Of a stretch of 64,000 nucleotides of DNA, positions 50,685 to 60,191 are shown piece after piece. Made by a program: the position numbers and the translations under genes. The notes under the pieces were generated by a model, which saw only the letters and a program-made list of their open reading frames with translations, was not told the origin of the DNA and did not search any database. The number at the start of each line of letters is the position of its first letter. Within the stretch, counting starts at the first letter, position 1. Source of the DNA: Lasioglossum baleicum (taxonomy: Eukaryota > Arthropoda > Insecta > Hymenoptera > Halictidae); NCBI RefSeq assembly GCF_051020765.1, contig NC_134937.1, positions 17,414,947 through 17,478,946 on the forward strand, written 5' to 3'.

Positions 50685-51776
50685 GCTGGTATGGTACTAC
50701 GGTTTGGCTTACGATTTTCTGTGCATACGATCGTGTCTTTTTTTACAACAATTACTGAAGACAGAAAGCAAATGAATTTCTAATGGCGAAAGACTGGAAA
50801 GACAAGAACCCATCGGACTGTGTTTCCACAGCAAGGGCGCGGAGTGTACTATATAGAAACGAAACTCTTGTCAATACCTGTAATGTTCGTGTCTCGAACA
50901 TAGGTGTCCCTGGACTTATCATATACAAATATACATTGGGTCCATTCCGATTCACGCATGATGCGCATACACTGTATAGTGTAGTATAGGAGTCTCATAG
51001 GAGTCTCTATGCATACACTATACAGTGTATGCGCATCATGCGTGAATCGGAATGCACCATTATACATTATATATACATATATCATATATATATGTTGCCG
51101 TTTCTTTAAGTTTTTCCTTGGATTTCTTTTTCTGGACCACTGGACGAAGTAGGAAGAGGAGACTGTACATGAAAAAATTAGAAATGATTTATATATGAAA
51201 AAATGGTAGGAAACAACCATGGAAACAACAGGAAAGAATTGGAAACAATGTTTCAAATTCCCTAGAAATTTCGACGTCACCTGGTCGCAGAGTCGCCAAA
51301 CTTGTTTCTCCACTGTACCCACTGTACCTTCCCCTTCCACACTTCCACGACGCTATTCCACGCTTCTGGACCATGTGTCATGTGGTCATGTGATACCTTT
51401 CACAAATCTTGCACAATGTCTCACCACCTCACCACCACTGAGCACCACTGAGTCCAACACTTTCTTTATTTTGTCTCCATAGTGATTTTCTTTAATAGGA
51501 CATCTAAAAACATAAACAAAGATAAATATAAGACACTTTGATAGATAAGACAAATATATATGAAACAGGTAAATGAAGTGTTTATAGAAATAGTTTCTGT
51601 TGTTGAAATTGAACGTTTTGGAATTCGGAACATTCCATAACAAAAACGTTTTGTTTGTGATGACACTATGTTTATTTCAGAGGGTATGACATGTGAATAG
51701 TGATGACGCGTAGTAACGAGGTCGTATTTTGTGTATTCGAATCGATTTGCGGTGAAGCTGAAAAGGATTTATCAAA
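50685..51776. other. Shared divergent 5' region of Nibbler and SWT1
   Basis: About 1.1 kb between two divergently transcribed RNA-processing genes. It holds a perfect palindrome (50,943-51,054), a TATATATA-rich patch near 51,070 and no supported exon. Confidence 0.5.
50943..51054. repeat. Perfect 41-bp inverted repeat with 30-nt loop
   Basis: 50,943-50,983, beginning CATTCCGATTCACGCATGAT, is exactly complementary to 51,014-51,054. The arms contain a smaller palindrome, ACACTGTATAGTGT. The loop holds two AGGAGTCTC copies. Similarity between flanks is weak beyond a few bases (GGTNCATTCC). Confidence 0.9.
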
Positions 51777-54700
51777 ATGATGAAGCAAAACTTGCCAAAA
51801 AATTGGATTGTTCTCAATTCGAAAACACATCCGGATCGAGTGTACTATTTCAATGTGAAAACAAATCAGTCTTCTTGGGAGGAACCGACAGAACAGCAGT
51901 CGGAACAGGTAGCGACAATTTCCTAATTATTGACATTAATCATCTTAAATTATTGTGTTTTATAACACATGTTCACATTCTAACCTTACAAAATAACTGT
52001 TTTCGGATGTATCGAATATATACGCATTGCGAATAATAGAAAAATGATTATCTTCGAAAGCGACTTTGTTATATTAACGAAGAAAAGAAACTATTCCTGT
52101 GCTTAATTTTAGGTCGGAAAGAAATCGGAAGAATCGAACAGAAGACGTAAAAGTGTTCAGCCTTCCACACCAGAACACGATGTACCGGAAACAGAGATTA
52201 AAAAACGAAAGAAACTGGTTGCTAGAAGATCTCTCAAACAATCATTGGTGACAACCAATGAAGAGAAAGAAACTCCACAGATGCGGATTATTCGTGAGAA
52301 GATGCTTGTGAAAAAAGAAAAGGAAATGACGTCTAAAACGCGAAGCCCAAAATGTTCCAAAGATAGTACAAAATCGTCAACACAGACAACTAAAGAAAGT
52401 ACCCCATTGTCGTCTCCGTCTAAAAGCAACGGAAGTTCAATGATGAATTATACGCCGCAAATGCAAGCGATTTTTCAAAAACTAAAACAGAAGAAGCAGA
52501 AAAAGAAAACTAAATCACAGAAAGCCGAAGATGATAAGGATAATAGTACATCTTCTGAAAATCTTCCAGTTAAACAACGATTAAGAAACAAAGGTATTCT
52601 CATTTATTTATAACAGAATTTAGGCAATGTTAGCGTTACGAATTAATTACTGTCGCGAAAGTGTAAATATTATACTTATGTAGTATTTAAATTGCAGAGA
52701 AAAGTGACACGAGAAGGAAAACATGCGACCCAAGTTTAATTGCGACGTCAATCACAAAAAGAACCCGAAAATCTTTGAGAAAGAATATGGGAAAAGAACG
52801 TATGGAGCAATTAAGGAAAAGCTTAACACTGGAAAATAGTACTACTGAAAATTCAGATAGTGTTATCGATATATCGCGGAGTCTCCCTTTGGCAGATAAA
52901 CATGGTACATAATACTCTTATTATTAAACTGCGGAAGTTTATGCAAATTTTCGAGACGATTTTTAAGAAGGGCTAACTAAATAAAATGCTATTTTCAGTG
53001 GTAGTAGCTTTCGTAGATCTAAATTCTCAGAAGCTGTAAATGCATAAAGATCCGCAGTCTACTTATTATCTTGTCAGCGTTATGAATTTGTGTTTTATTT
53101 GGTGTACTATAGTTGTAGGGGGGAAATTACCAAGCCTTTACAAAAATATAGAAGTTAGATTGACACGTTTAAAGGACAAAGTTTCCAAAGATAAAATCCC
53201 AATTAATAAAGCTTCTTCTATTGAAAAATCAAAAGTATTATCTGTGGAAACTGTGACGACAGTGAATGATTTAGTGAAACGATCCAACGATAATTCGTTT
53301 TACGAGGAGATGGATTGGGAGCCATTGGAAGATGAAAAAATTACATTCGAGGTAATGTCACATATTTTACTAAACATTTTGCAAGTTTGTATAAAATGAT
53401 TTTTAAGATTCTTCTTATATATTCCGTATAGGTCCAAGCTGTTAGAACACAACTTTGCACAGTGAACAATACCGATGTGTCGTGCAGTGTACCGAATCAC
53501 AGTTTAAGTCATCCGCTAGTATCAGGACAACAAGAGAAAAAGCAGCTGTACATCGTTGTCGATACAAATGTGTTTTTATCAAACATTAATGCTATTGATT
53601 TAGCGAAAGAAACGGTTTTTAAGACTTTCGATCAACCTTTCATTGTTATTCCATGGACTGTTATACGTGTAAGCTGAGTATTAAATAACACTCTTCGATA
53701 TACTTTTTTATAAAAACTTTATAAAGAAATCTTTTTTTAACAGGAACTCGATTACATTAAAAATAACAATGGTAAAACCAAATCAGCAATACTGTCCGCG
53801 AAAGCAAGGAAAGCTATCAACTACATTAATCAATTGTTTTCTTCTAAACATCCATATGTTGTTGGACAAACGCGGGAGGACGCCTCAAGAAATAAAGAAA
53901 AATTTTTTATCGATTGTCCAGATGATGAGATTTTACAAACGTGTTTACAAATTCGCGAATTGGAGAAATCTGTAGTACGTACTTAATCGTACAAAAAGTA
54001 TAAATTCTGTTTGGAGTAGTTGCAATTCTAATTCTTCTGTCTGAACGTAGGTGTTGATGTCGTATGATATTAATCTTTGCAATAAAGCAATGATTTACGA
54101 CATAGCAACGCTTGGAAGGAACGATCCTCTTGAGAAAATTGATTATCTTAACGCGACGAACTGTACGAACAGTTTGTCTTCCAGTTTGAATGAACGAAAT
54201 AAGGATGGATTGAGCTTAGACCCGATTTTAAATGAGGAACGCCACATACCAAACGAAATATTTAATGACGTGAAAATGACTATGAAAGAGTTTTTAACCG
54301 TGGTAAGTATATCATACGAGAACATATGTATGTTTAGTACACGATAAAAGAAGGGACACTGTATTTACAAAGTATTTTAATTGCAGATAGTCAGCAGTGA
54401 GATGCATGTATTATACGGAGACTCTTGGGAAAGACACGTTATCATAAGACCACCATGGACAGTCGTAACTGCTCTCCAGTGTGCGATAAAACATTGGATA
54501 GCTGCTGTGAGCGAGTCATTTCTGAGAAAAGCGGAAGTTGTTCTAAAGGAACTGCTACAAATATTTAGAGATGTGTCTGGTAAAATCCAATTTTTGCTGT
54601 AGCAATATTATAGGATAAAATACGAACAAACTTAATCCATCATAAAAATGCATCTTCTCTAGGCGACAGAACAATAACAGAAGTCATTTGTATCTTAAAC

Positions 54701-56117
54701 AAATGCAGCGAACTGACTCAAATGGTTAATGTAGATAAACATCCCGAATTAATGATACGTGTCAGCCACAGGATTGACGTAATTAATACAAAATGTGTTT
54801 CGTGAATTTGAAATCGAATCAATTCTCAAGATAAGATATTGTTCATAATGTGATATTTGTAGGAGTTGAAACAACAATGCCGTACTTACGAGAATCGGCT
54901 AAATGATCAAAAGTTGCGGGACGTGATTGGATTCGAAGACGACGTAGCGGCTCGGGAAAGGAGGGCGCAGAAAGCTCTCCAGTATTTCGAGGCAGCATAC
55001 ATTTTCGCTCGCGATATGGGGCAAGTTTTAACGTTACATACCAGAACAACATAATCCTTTACGTAGAGAATTAAAGAGTTTATGGTTTTTGTGTACAGTG
55101 GATTCGCAGCCAATACGGTAGGAATGCCATGCAGTTTTCACTTCAATTTTCCAAATCCACCTCCATCCCCGGACTATGTGAAGCAAATACAGCCGGAGCT
55201 TGCGGCAAATGTAAACCGATTGTTGCACAGCCTAAGCGCGTACGTTACTGAAAATGATAATTACAGTAATTCTTCGATCGAAGTCCTGGGTATCCTGTAC
55301 AATCTAAGTCCAGTGCCTACTCACTCCACTGCCGGCCAACGCTGCGCCGCACAGTGGGACCTTTCGTCCAAATCGGAGACAAAATCAAAGAACTTTCTTT
55401 TATATTTTAAGTTATATCTGTGTGCACGCCACAACATTGACTCGAGTGAATCGAATGCTCAAACTTCTTAATTTTAATGATCGGTTTATGGGACTTTCAC
55501 TAGCTTATTCCTGGCATTTCTCTGATTAAAATGATACCAAACACGATATAATTTCAACTTTAGTGGTTTAATCGACGATGAAAGTTTCGAACGCAACGAA
55601 GAACAGCGTATGCGACATTCTTTGAACTGTGCCGGCGACGGCGACACGCTTCGGCCACGCGATCCTATTTCATTCTGTCCTTCTCTATGTTCGGCTCGTC
55701 GTTTGAATTCTCGGCGCAGTCGGGTGGTAGACGCAGTCATAAAAATATAGCCACTCTATACTATTGAATTCCGTTCAAAACACGGGTGTTGGGACTTCGA
55801 TCGGAGAAAATTACTGTACTCTCGAAACTTCTTTCAACCGCGTGCTATTATACAAGCGACCGTTTTATTACAGTGTACTGGAACAAGTGAAAGATTCTTG
55901 TGCCGATTATCGATCGTTGGACGGTCTGCATCAAACATTGGTAACGTTCCTTCCGGAATTGTTGCCTATAACAATGAAGTTACCCGACGAAGATCTGTCG
56001 CCCTTGGACATATACTGTTGCGTGAAGCTGAAGGAGGAGATGATGAAAACGGGTTTGCGCCAGCTACAGGAGCTCAGCACACATTTCTGTAGATTAGCGA
56101 GTTATAGATGTACATAA
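51777..56117 (+). CDS. SWT1: SWT1 RNA endoribonuclease homologue (WW, PIN)
   Basis: Exons: 51777-51908, 52113-52593, 52698-52904, 53119-53351, 53432-53668, 53744-53974, 54051-54302, 54387-54579, 54663-54778, 54863-55020, 55099-55289, and a last exon 55874-56117. Domains: WW at 6-37 (W10, YYF, W34, P37); a Lys/Ser-rich linker; a PIN nuclease with D395 (VVDTNVFL), E431 (RELDYI), DCPDDEIL and D513 (LMSYDIN), all acidic residues kept; then a C-terminal helical region. Yeast Swt1 is a PIN endonuclease acting in perinuclear mRNP quality control; the same role is inferred. The ends of exons 1-9 fit GT-AG. The junction at 55,021 fits only as a GC-AG intron (GCAAGT). The final junction is off by one base with the best donor (GTATCC at 55,290), so an exon may be missed, a weak donor used, or a frameshift present. 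Confidence 0.85.
52925..53061. mobile_element. hAT-like MITE in SWT1 intron 3, with 8-bp target duplication
   Basis: Terminal repeats TAAACTGCGGAAGTTTATGC at the left and inverted GCATAAAGATCCGCAGTCTA at the right. The direct repeat CTTATTAT lies at 52,917-52,924 and 53,062-53,069. An 8-bp duplication is the hallmark of hAT-type insertion. The element lies wholly inside the 214-nt intron 52,905-53,118. Confidence 0.85.
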
Positions 56118-56193
56118 GAGCATACTACATATGTATAAAGCAGATGAAAGAGTATTGTTGAATCTTACCGTATCTTAAAAAAGTATGCATGAC

Positions 56194-56233
<40 letters not shown>

Positions 56234-56503
56234 GATGTTTCGTTAAAAATAACATCTTTATCGCGGGTGTACATAACATTGTTTGGTTGAGCCATGTACA
56301 TGTAAAAGAAGATAAAAGTGGCGAGACAATGATGTATTCAACAGTCTGTTTTTTTTTTATTAACAATTCTATATATTACAAGAAATAACTTTTGTATAAT
56401 GTGGTATAATAAAATAAAAACGGCCACAGCCACAGTAACAAGCGGTGCTGCATCGTTGTATTCCCCATGATATTTATCGAGCCATATATCGTTCGGAACG
56501 CGT
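56118..56503. other. Convergent 3' region of SWT1 and PHYHD1
   Basis: Contains a TA microsatellite (56,197-56,229). A plus-strand AATAAA at 56,408-56,413 and a minus-strand AATAAA at 56,356-56,361 cross each other, so the two 3' UTRs probably overlap by 50 bp or more. Confidence 0.6.
56197..56229. repeat. (TA)n microsatellite
   Basis: Sixteen TA units in the SWT1 3' UTR. Confidence 0.95.
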
Positions 56504-58965
56504 TCAATTTCTGTACAGTTTCGGGAATCCTTCCGGCGGTGGTTGCAGCCAGTTCTCCTTCGGGTAGACCGTGTCCTGCGTCTCGATTATGTGGAAAGTG
56601 TACGCGTTCCGCGGCTTACTGCTCTTGTTCGGGTTCGAGAAATGCACCACCTGTCCGTGGATCACGACGCACGTGCCCTTCTTCGCTGGCACCGGCCGGA
56701 AGCTGCTCAGCTGGTAGCACGGCAGCCCTCCGTCGTATATCAACAGGTCCTTCGAGTCCGGGTCCTTGTTTCTGATGAAACGACGGTGGACACCGCTCGT
56801 ATGGGAGCCCGGCGCAAACCATAGGCACCCGTTCTCCTGAGTAGCGTCGTCCAGAGCGATCCAGATACCGACCACCGAGACCGGGTCCGTGTACAAGTAC
56901 GACGCGTCTTGGTGCATGGATCCTGTAACAAAAGTTTCGTTCAATTCGAAATTGTTGGAAGAAGTAACCGTTCAATTATTTAGTTACTATTTCTTGCAAT
57001 CAATGCAGACAATTTTTATTTCGTATAAAGATCCACGGTATTTGTACAGAAGAAAATGCAAAGAAATCAGTACAGGATGATAAGAAATAACGGAGTTAAA
57101 CATTTCTTATTATAATTCTGTCAAATCGACGAATTTTGAAAAACCAACTGATAACAACCATAACATAGACCTTTACTATTCATATATTTAACCCTTTGCA
57201 GTCGGAGCTATTTGAACTGCAAAATTAAACTTTCTTTCCGATCTAGAATATTTCCATTCCTTGCGATTTTTAACATTTTGTAGATATGAAATTGGTATAG
57301 TACCTCATACAATAACTAAATGTTTAATAATTGATTAGATACCGATATATTTAATAGTGTAAACAATATTTTGAATAATGGTACAGCAATTTTTAGTGGT
57401 GCCTCAGAGGGGACAACCGAGTGCAAAGGGTTGAGAAGTTTCGAAGTGGCCACCCTTTGAGCCGATTCAGAGGCTCAAACGTGTTTTGAAATTTTCTTCT
57501 GACGTCATTCGGTCCCACACCCGGCGCAGAGATTTTTTCAGCGACTCGAAACTTTTATGGGGCTGAGCACAGGCCCTGGCCTCCAAAATCGACCAAACGC
57601 TGGAGTTCATAGAGTTGAGATCCGGTGAGTACGGCCGCCATTCCGCAGATGTGATGAAACCTGGAAAATGGGATTTGCTAGGGTTTTCGTGGATCAAGGG
57701 GTCAAAATCAACCAAGAAGTGTATCGACGGGACATTCTCGAAGCCGTCGTACTTCTGTGGGCCCAACAGCACCTCGGCGATCCGGAAGGACGTTACAGCA
57801 GGATTCCGCGCCGGCCCACAGGGCGAAAACGACTCAGGAGTGGCGCAAAGCCCATTGTCCAGGTTTCATCGCATCTGTGGAATGGCCGCCGTACTCACCG
57901 AATCTCAACCCGATGGACTACAGCGTGTGGTCGATTTTGGAGGCCAGGGCCTGTGCTCGGCCCCATAAAATATTTGGAGTCATTGAAAAAATCTCTGTAC
58001 CAGGAGTGGGACCGAATGAAACCAGAAGAGCAGCGGCCCATTGCCGAAAATTTCAAGACACGTTTGAGCCTCTGTATCGGCGCAAAGGGTGGCCATTTCG
58101 AAACTTCTTAAATATATGAATACTAAAGGTCCATGTTATGGTTGTTATTATTTGGTTTTTCAAAATTGGTCAATTTGACAGAATTATATTATAATAAGAA
58201 ATGATTAACTCCGTTATTTCTTGTCACCCTGTAGATCAACTGCAGAACGGTAAAAACATTCAATCCAATACGTTTGTCTGGTAAATCATCCCTTACTTTG
58301 CGTGCCAGTGGACGGGTTCTTGTAAAGGATCATGGATTGACAAATGGCTGGCTCTTTGTAATCTAGCTGGAACATCAGTTCCTTGATCCTTTCGTCGAAC
58401 GAGTATTTCTTGAACGTAGGATGCTGCCAATGCACCGCGTGACCGACCTGTTTTTGTTTCAAATTAATTATTATAATATCAAACTAATATTGGTAGTTGA
58501 AGATCGAAGAGTTGCAACGTCCGGTTATGTTACCTTGTGCAAAGCTACTTCAGGTGCCACCTGCAACTTGCCCTCACTGTTCAACGTGTCTATTTCGTAG
58601 AACATTCTAACTGTGTTAGCGCTCTCCAGGAAATAATTATCATTAGTCTGAAACAATTATTATTTTCAATTCTAAGTTCGAACTATTGGCAATGGCGATA
58701 CGAAAGAATTTTGTCATACCTGTTTCGACGTATCCGTGTTGAACATGAATCGCTCGTTCTCCGGCGGCATGTTTTTCGGGAACTCCGCGACTGCGGCTTT
58801 CATTTCTTCGACCTCCTCCGGTTTGAAGAAATCCTCCAGGACGACGAAGCCATCTCTCTCGTACTGCGTCACACAAAATTCTTTTATTAGACTAGTTTGT
58901 ATACTGTAAGTGTGTGTGCAGACGTAATTGATTTAAACCTTATTTACTGTCGACTCAAAGTACAT
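56504..58965 (-). CDS. PHYHD1: Phytanoyl-CoA dioxygenase domain-containing protein 1
   Basis: Exons in gene order: 58939-58965 (small, tentative first exon, nine codons), 58720-58863, 58534-58647, 58297-58447 and 56504-56922. GT-AG introns, frame closed, 284 aa (human PHYHD1 291). The family are Fe(II)/2-oxoglutarate oxygenases of the cytosol. Seen: YERDGFVVLEDFF at the start of the fold, the iron triad HQD (H149, D151) and H239 (GQVVHFSN), R250 for 2-oxoglutarate (KPRNAYTF), and the family block ENGCLWFAPGSHTSGV. All catalytic residues are intact, so the enzyme should be active. Its last intron (56,923-58,296, 1,374 nt) is swollen by a foldback mariner. Exon 1 was chosen because its phase, donor and 74-nt intron fit; another upstream start cannot be excluded. 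Confidence 0.9.
57073..58231. mobile_element. Foldback mariner remnant in PHYHD1 intron
   Basis: Flanked by TA at 57,071-57,072 and 58,232-58,233. Long inverted ends (about 115 bp, starting CAGGATGATAAGAAATAACG at the left against the inverse of CAGGGTGACAAGAAATAACG at the right) enclose transposase fragments. The right part (about 57,670-58,111, plus strand) encodes a mariner-type transposase C-terminal half (EVYRRDILEAVV, PYSPNLNPMDYSVWSILEAR). The left part (57,435-57,670) is an inverted second copy of only the C-terminal region (PYSPDLNSMNSSVWSILEAR on the minus strand). Frameshifts break both, so it is dead. It arose by inverted duplication of one end of an ITm element. Confidence 0.85.
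57188..57434. mobile_element. TTAA MITE, copy D, nested in the mariner left arm
   Basis: Starts TTAACCCTTTGCAGTCGGA and ends CCGAGTGCAAAGGGTTGA. The uninterrupted mariner right arm shows the empty site with a single TTAA (AGTTTCGAAATGG side reads CTTCTTAAATATATG). Here TTAA at the left and TTGA at the right flank the MITE, an almost intact 4-bp duplication. Confidence 0.85.
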
Positions 58966-59765
58966 TGATTTCTGAATAGAAATATAAAAAGACAATAGAA
59001 GACGTTACTTTTTAAGTCGATTGAAAGAGTTTCTTGCAATTGACATGGACAATTTTTTTTGGAAGTTGAAGAATTAATAAATGAGTAATAAATGAACTCG
59101 GACAATGGTGTCTAACATCATTCTCTGCCTCCTGGGATAAACAGGATTTCCGAAGCTTCTCCTTCGCTCTCTATGTGCCCACGGAAGCGCATTAAAACGT
59201 GTTTACTTAAAATCTTAATATACCAAATTTCTCCGGAGATGAATCATTTTTACTCCCTCCTGCCAGCGTACCAATAAGTCGTTTAATTGAAATTTCGCCG
59301 AGAAAATTGGAGATGTTACACCGCGCTACATGTCCGCTGGAGCGAAATAAACAACTTTTCGTCTTAGAACGCAATATGAGAGTCACCTTGTTCGTTGTGT
59401 GTATATTATGCTAAGTTTTTCGATGCCAGAAAGTAGAGAGACAATAAAACAATTTCCTTCTCGAGCGCATTCTTCGTTCATTTAATTCAGATCTACGGAC
59501 GATCAGTTTAATAAACAATAATCTTTCAACGTGAGCGCTGAGGAAGGACAATCGAATTTCATATCCTATTTGACTTCAGTTATGTTTTTTGAATAATCTC
59601 ATTCTAAATTTAGATCGGAGAAATAATTATTTATCTTTCCATCACATATTGGTTTCTCACTTTTTTGTCAATTTGACACCAAAGGACATATCAACTTGCG
59701 AAAACGAGGGACGGGTGCGGCTCGAAAGAAGAAACACGTCTCTATTTAACTTCATGTTGTTATTA
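58966..59765. other. Non-coding region upstream of PHYHD1
   Basis: Presumed promoter side of PHYHD1; no recognisable core element and no exon. Confidence 0.4.
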
Positions 59766-59773
59766 TAACCGAT

Positions 59774-59974
59774 CAGACTGCGGATCTTTATGCAAAATAA
59801 AATTGTTTAGCATTGATTGTGGTAAGCAGGAATAACATAAAAATTGATTTCGTCCCATAAAGAGTTTGTTATATTAAAAGTAACAATACAACATTCTTGA
59901 ATTTTGTTAATCTTTTGCTGTTTCATATTTTACCCAACCAATTTCCTCATAAATGCATAAAGATCCGCAGTCTA
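59774..59974. mobile_element. hAT-like MITE, type copy, with 8-bp target duplication
   Basis: The left end CAGACTGCGGATCTTTATGC and the right end, the inverse of TAGACTGCGGATCTTTATGC, are near perfect over at least 20 bp. The direct repeat TAACCGAT lies at 59,766-59,773 and 59,975-59,982. The element is 201 bp, AT-rich inside and non-coding. This is the best reference copy of the family in the window. Confidence 0.9.
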
Positions 59975-60017
59975 TAACCGATATAGAAAACTGTTATTTC
60001 GCATTAAGATCCGCGGT

Positions 60018-60191
60018 CTAGTAATTACAAACGGATGGATCGCGGAAGCCAGCCTCTCGGCCGTCCTTGCAGTTGGAAAAGAACGTGGCAAAACAGGTTC
60101 TAGTCGGATTGTAATGAACGCTGCTACCTACGTGTTTGGAAAAATGTGCCGAGCACGTGGTATATTTAGCGAACACGTCGTCGATGTCCAG
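60018..60191 (-). CDS. Orphan 3' exon of an unrecognised protein
   Basis: On the minus strand a good acceptor (TTTACAG) at 60,192 opens a 57-codon frame to a TAG. It starts LDIDDVFAKYTTCSAHFSKH and includes CFATFFSNCKDG and SVCNY, with four cysteines, looking like the tail of a secreted protein. I do not recognise the family and found no upstream exon with a matching donor. The TAG stop and following bases read TAGACCGCGGATCTTAATGC, which is a MITE terminal repeat, so a transposon end supplies the stop. It could also be a chance frame. Confidence 0.35.
   Translation of the reverse strand: MDIDDVFAKYTTCSAHFSKHVGSSVHYNPTRTCFATFFSNCKDGREAGFRDPSVCNY

Noticed and set aside
57467..57968. Transposase frames in the PHYHD1 intron as an active gene
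   Set aside because: They are inverted, frameshifted pieces of a mariner C-terminal half without an N-terminal domain.
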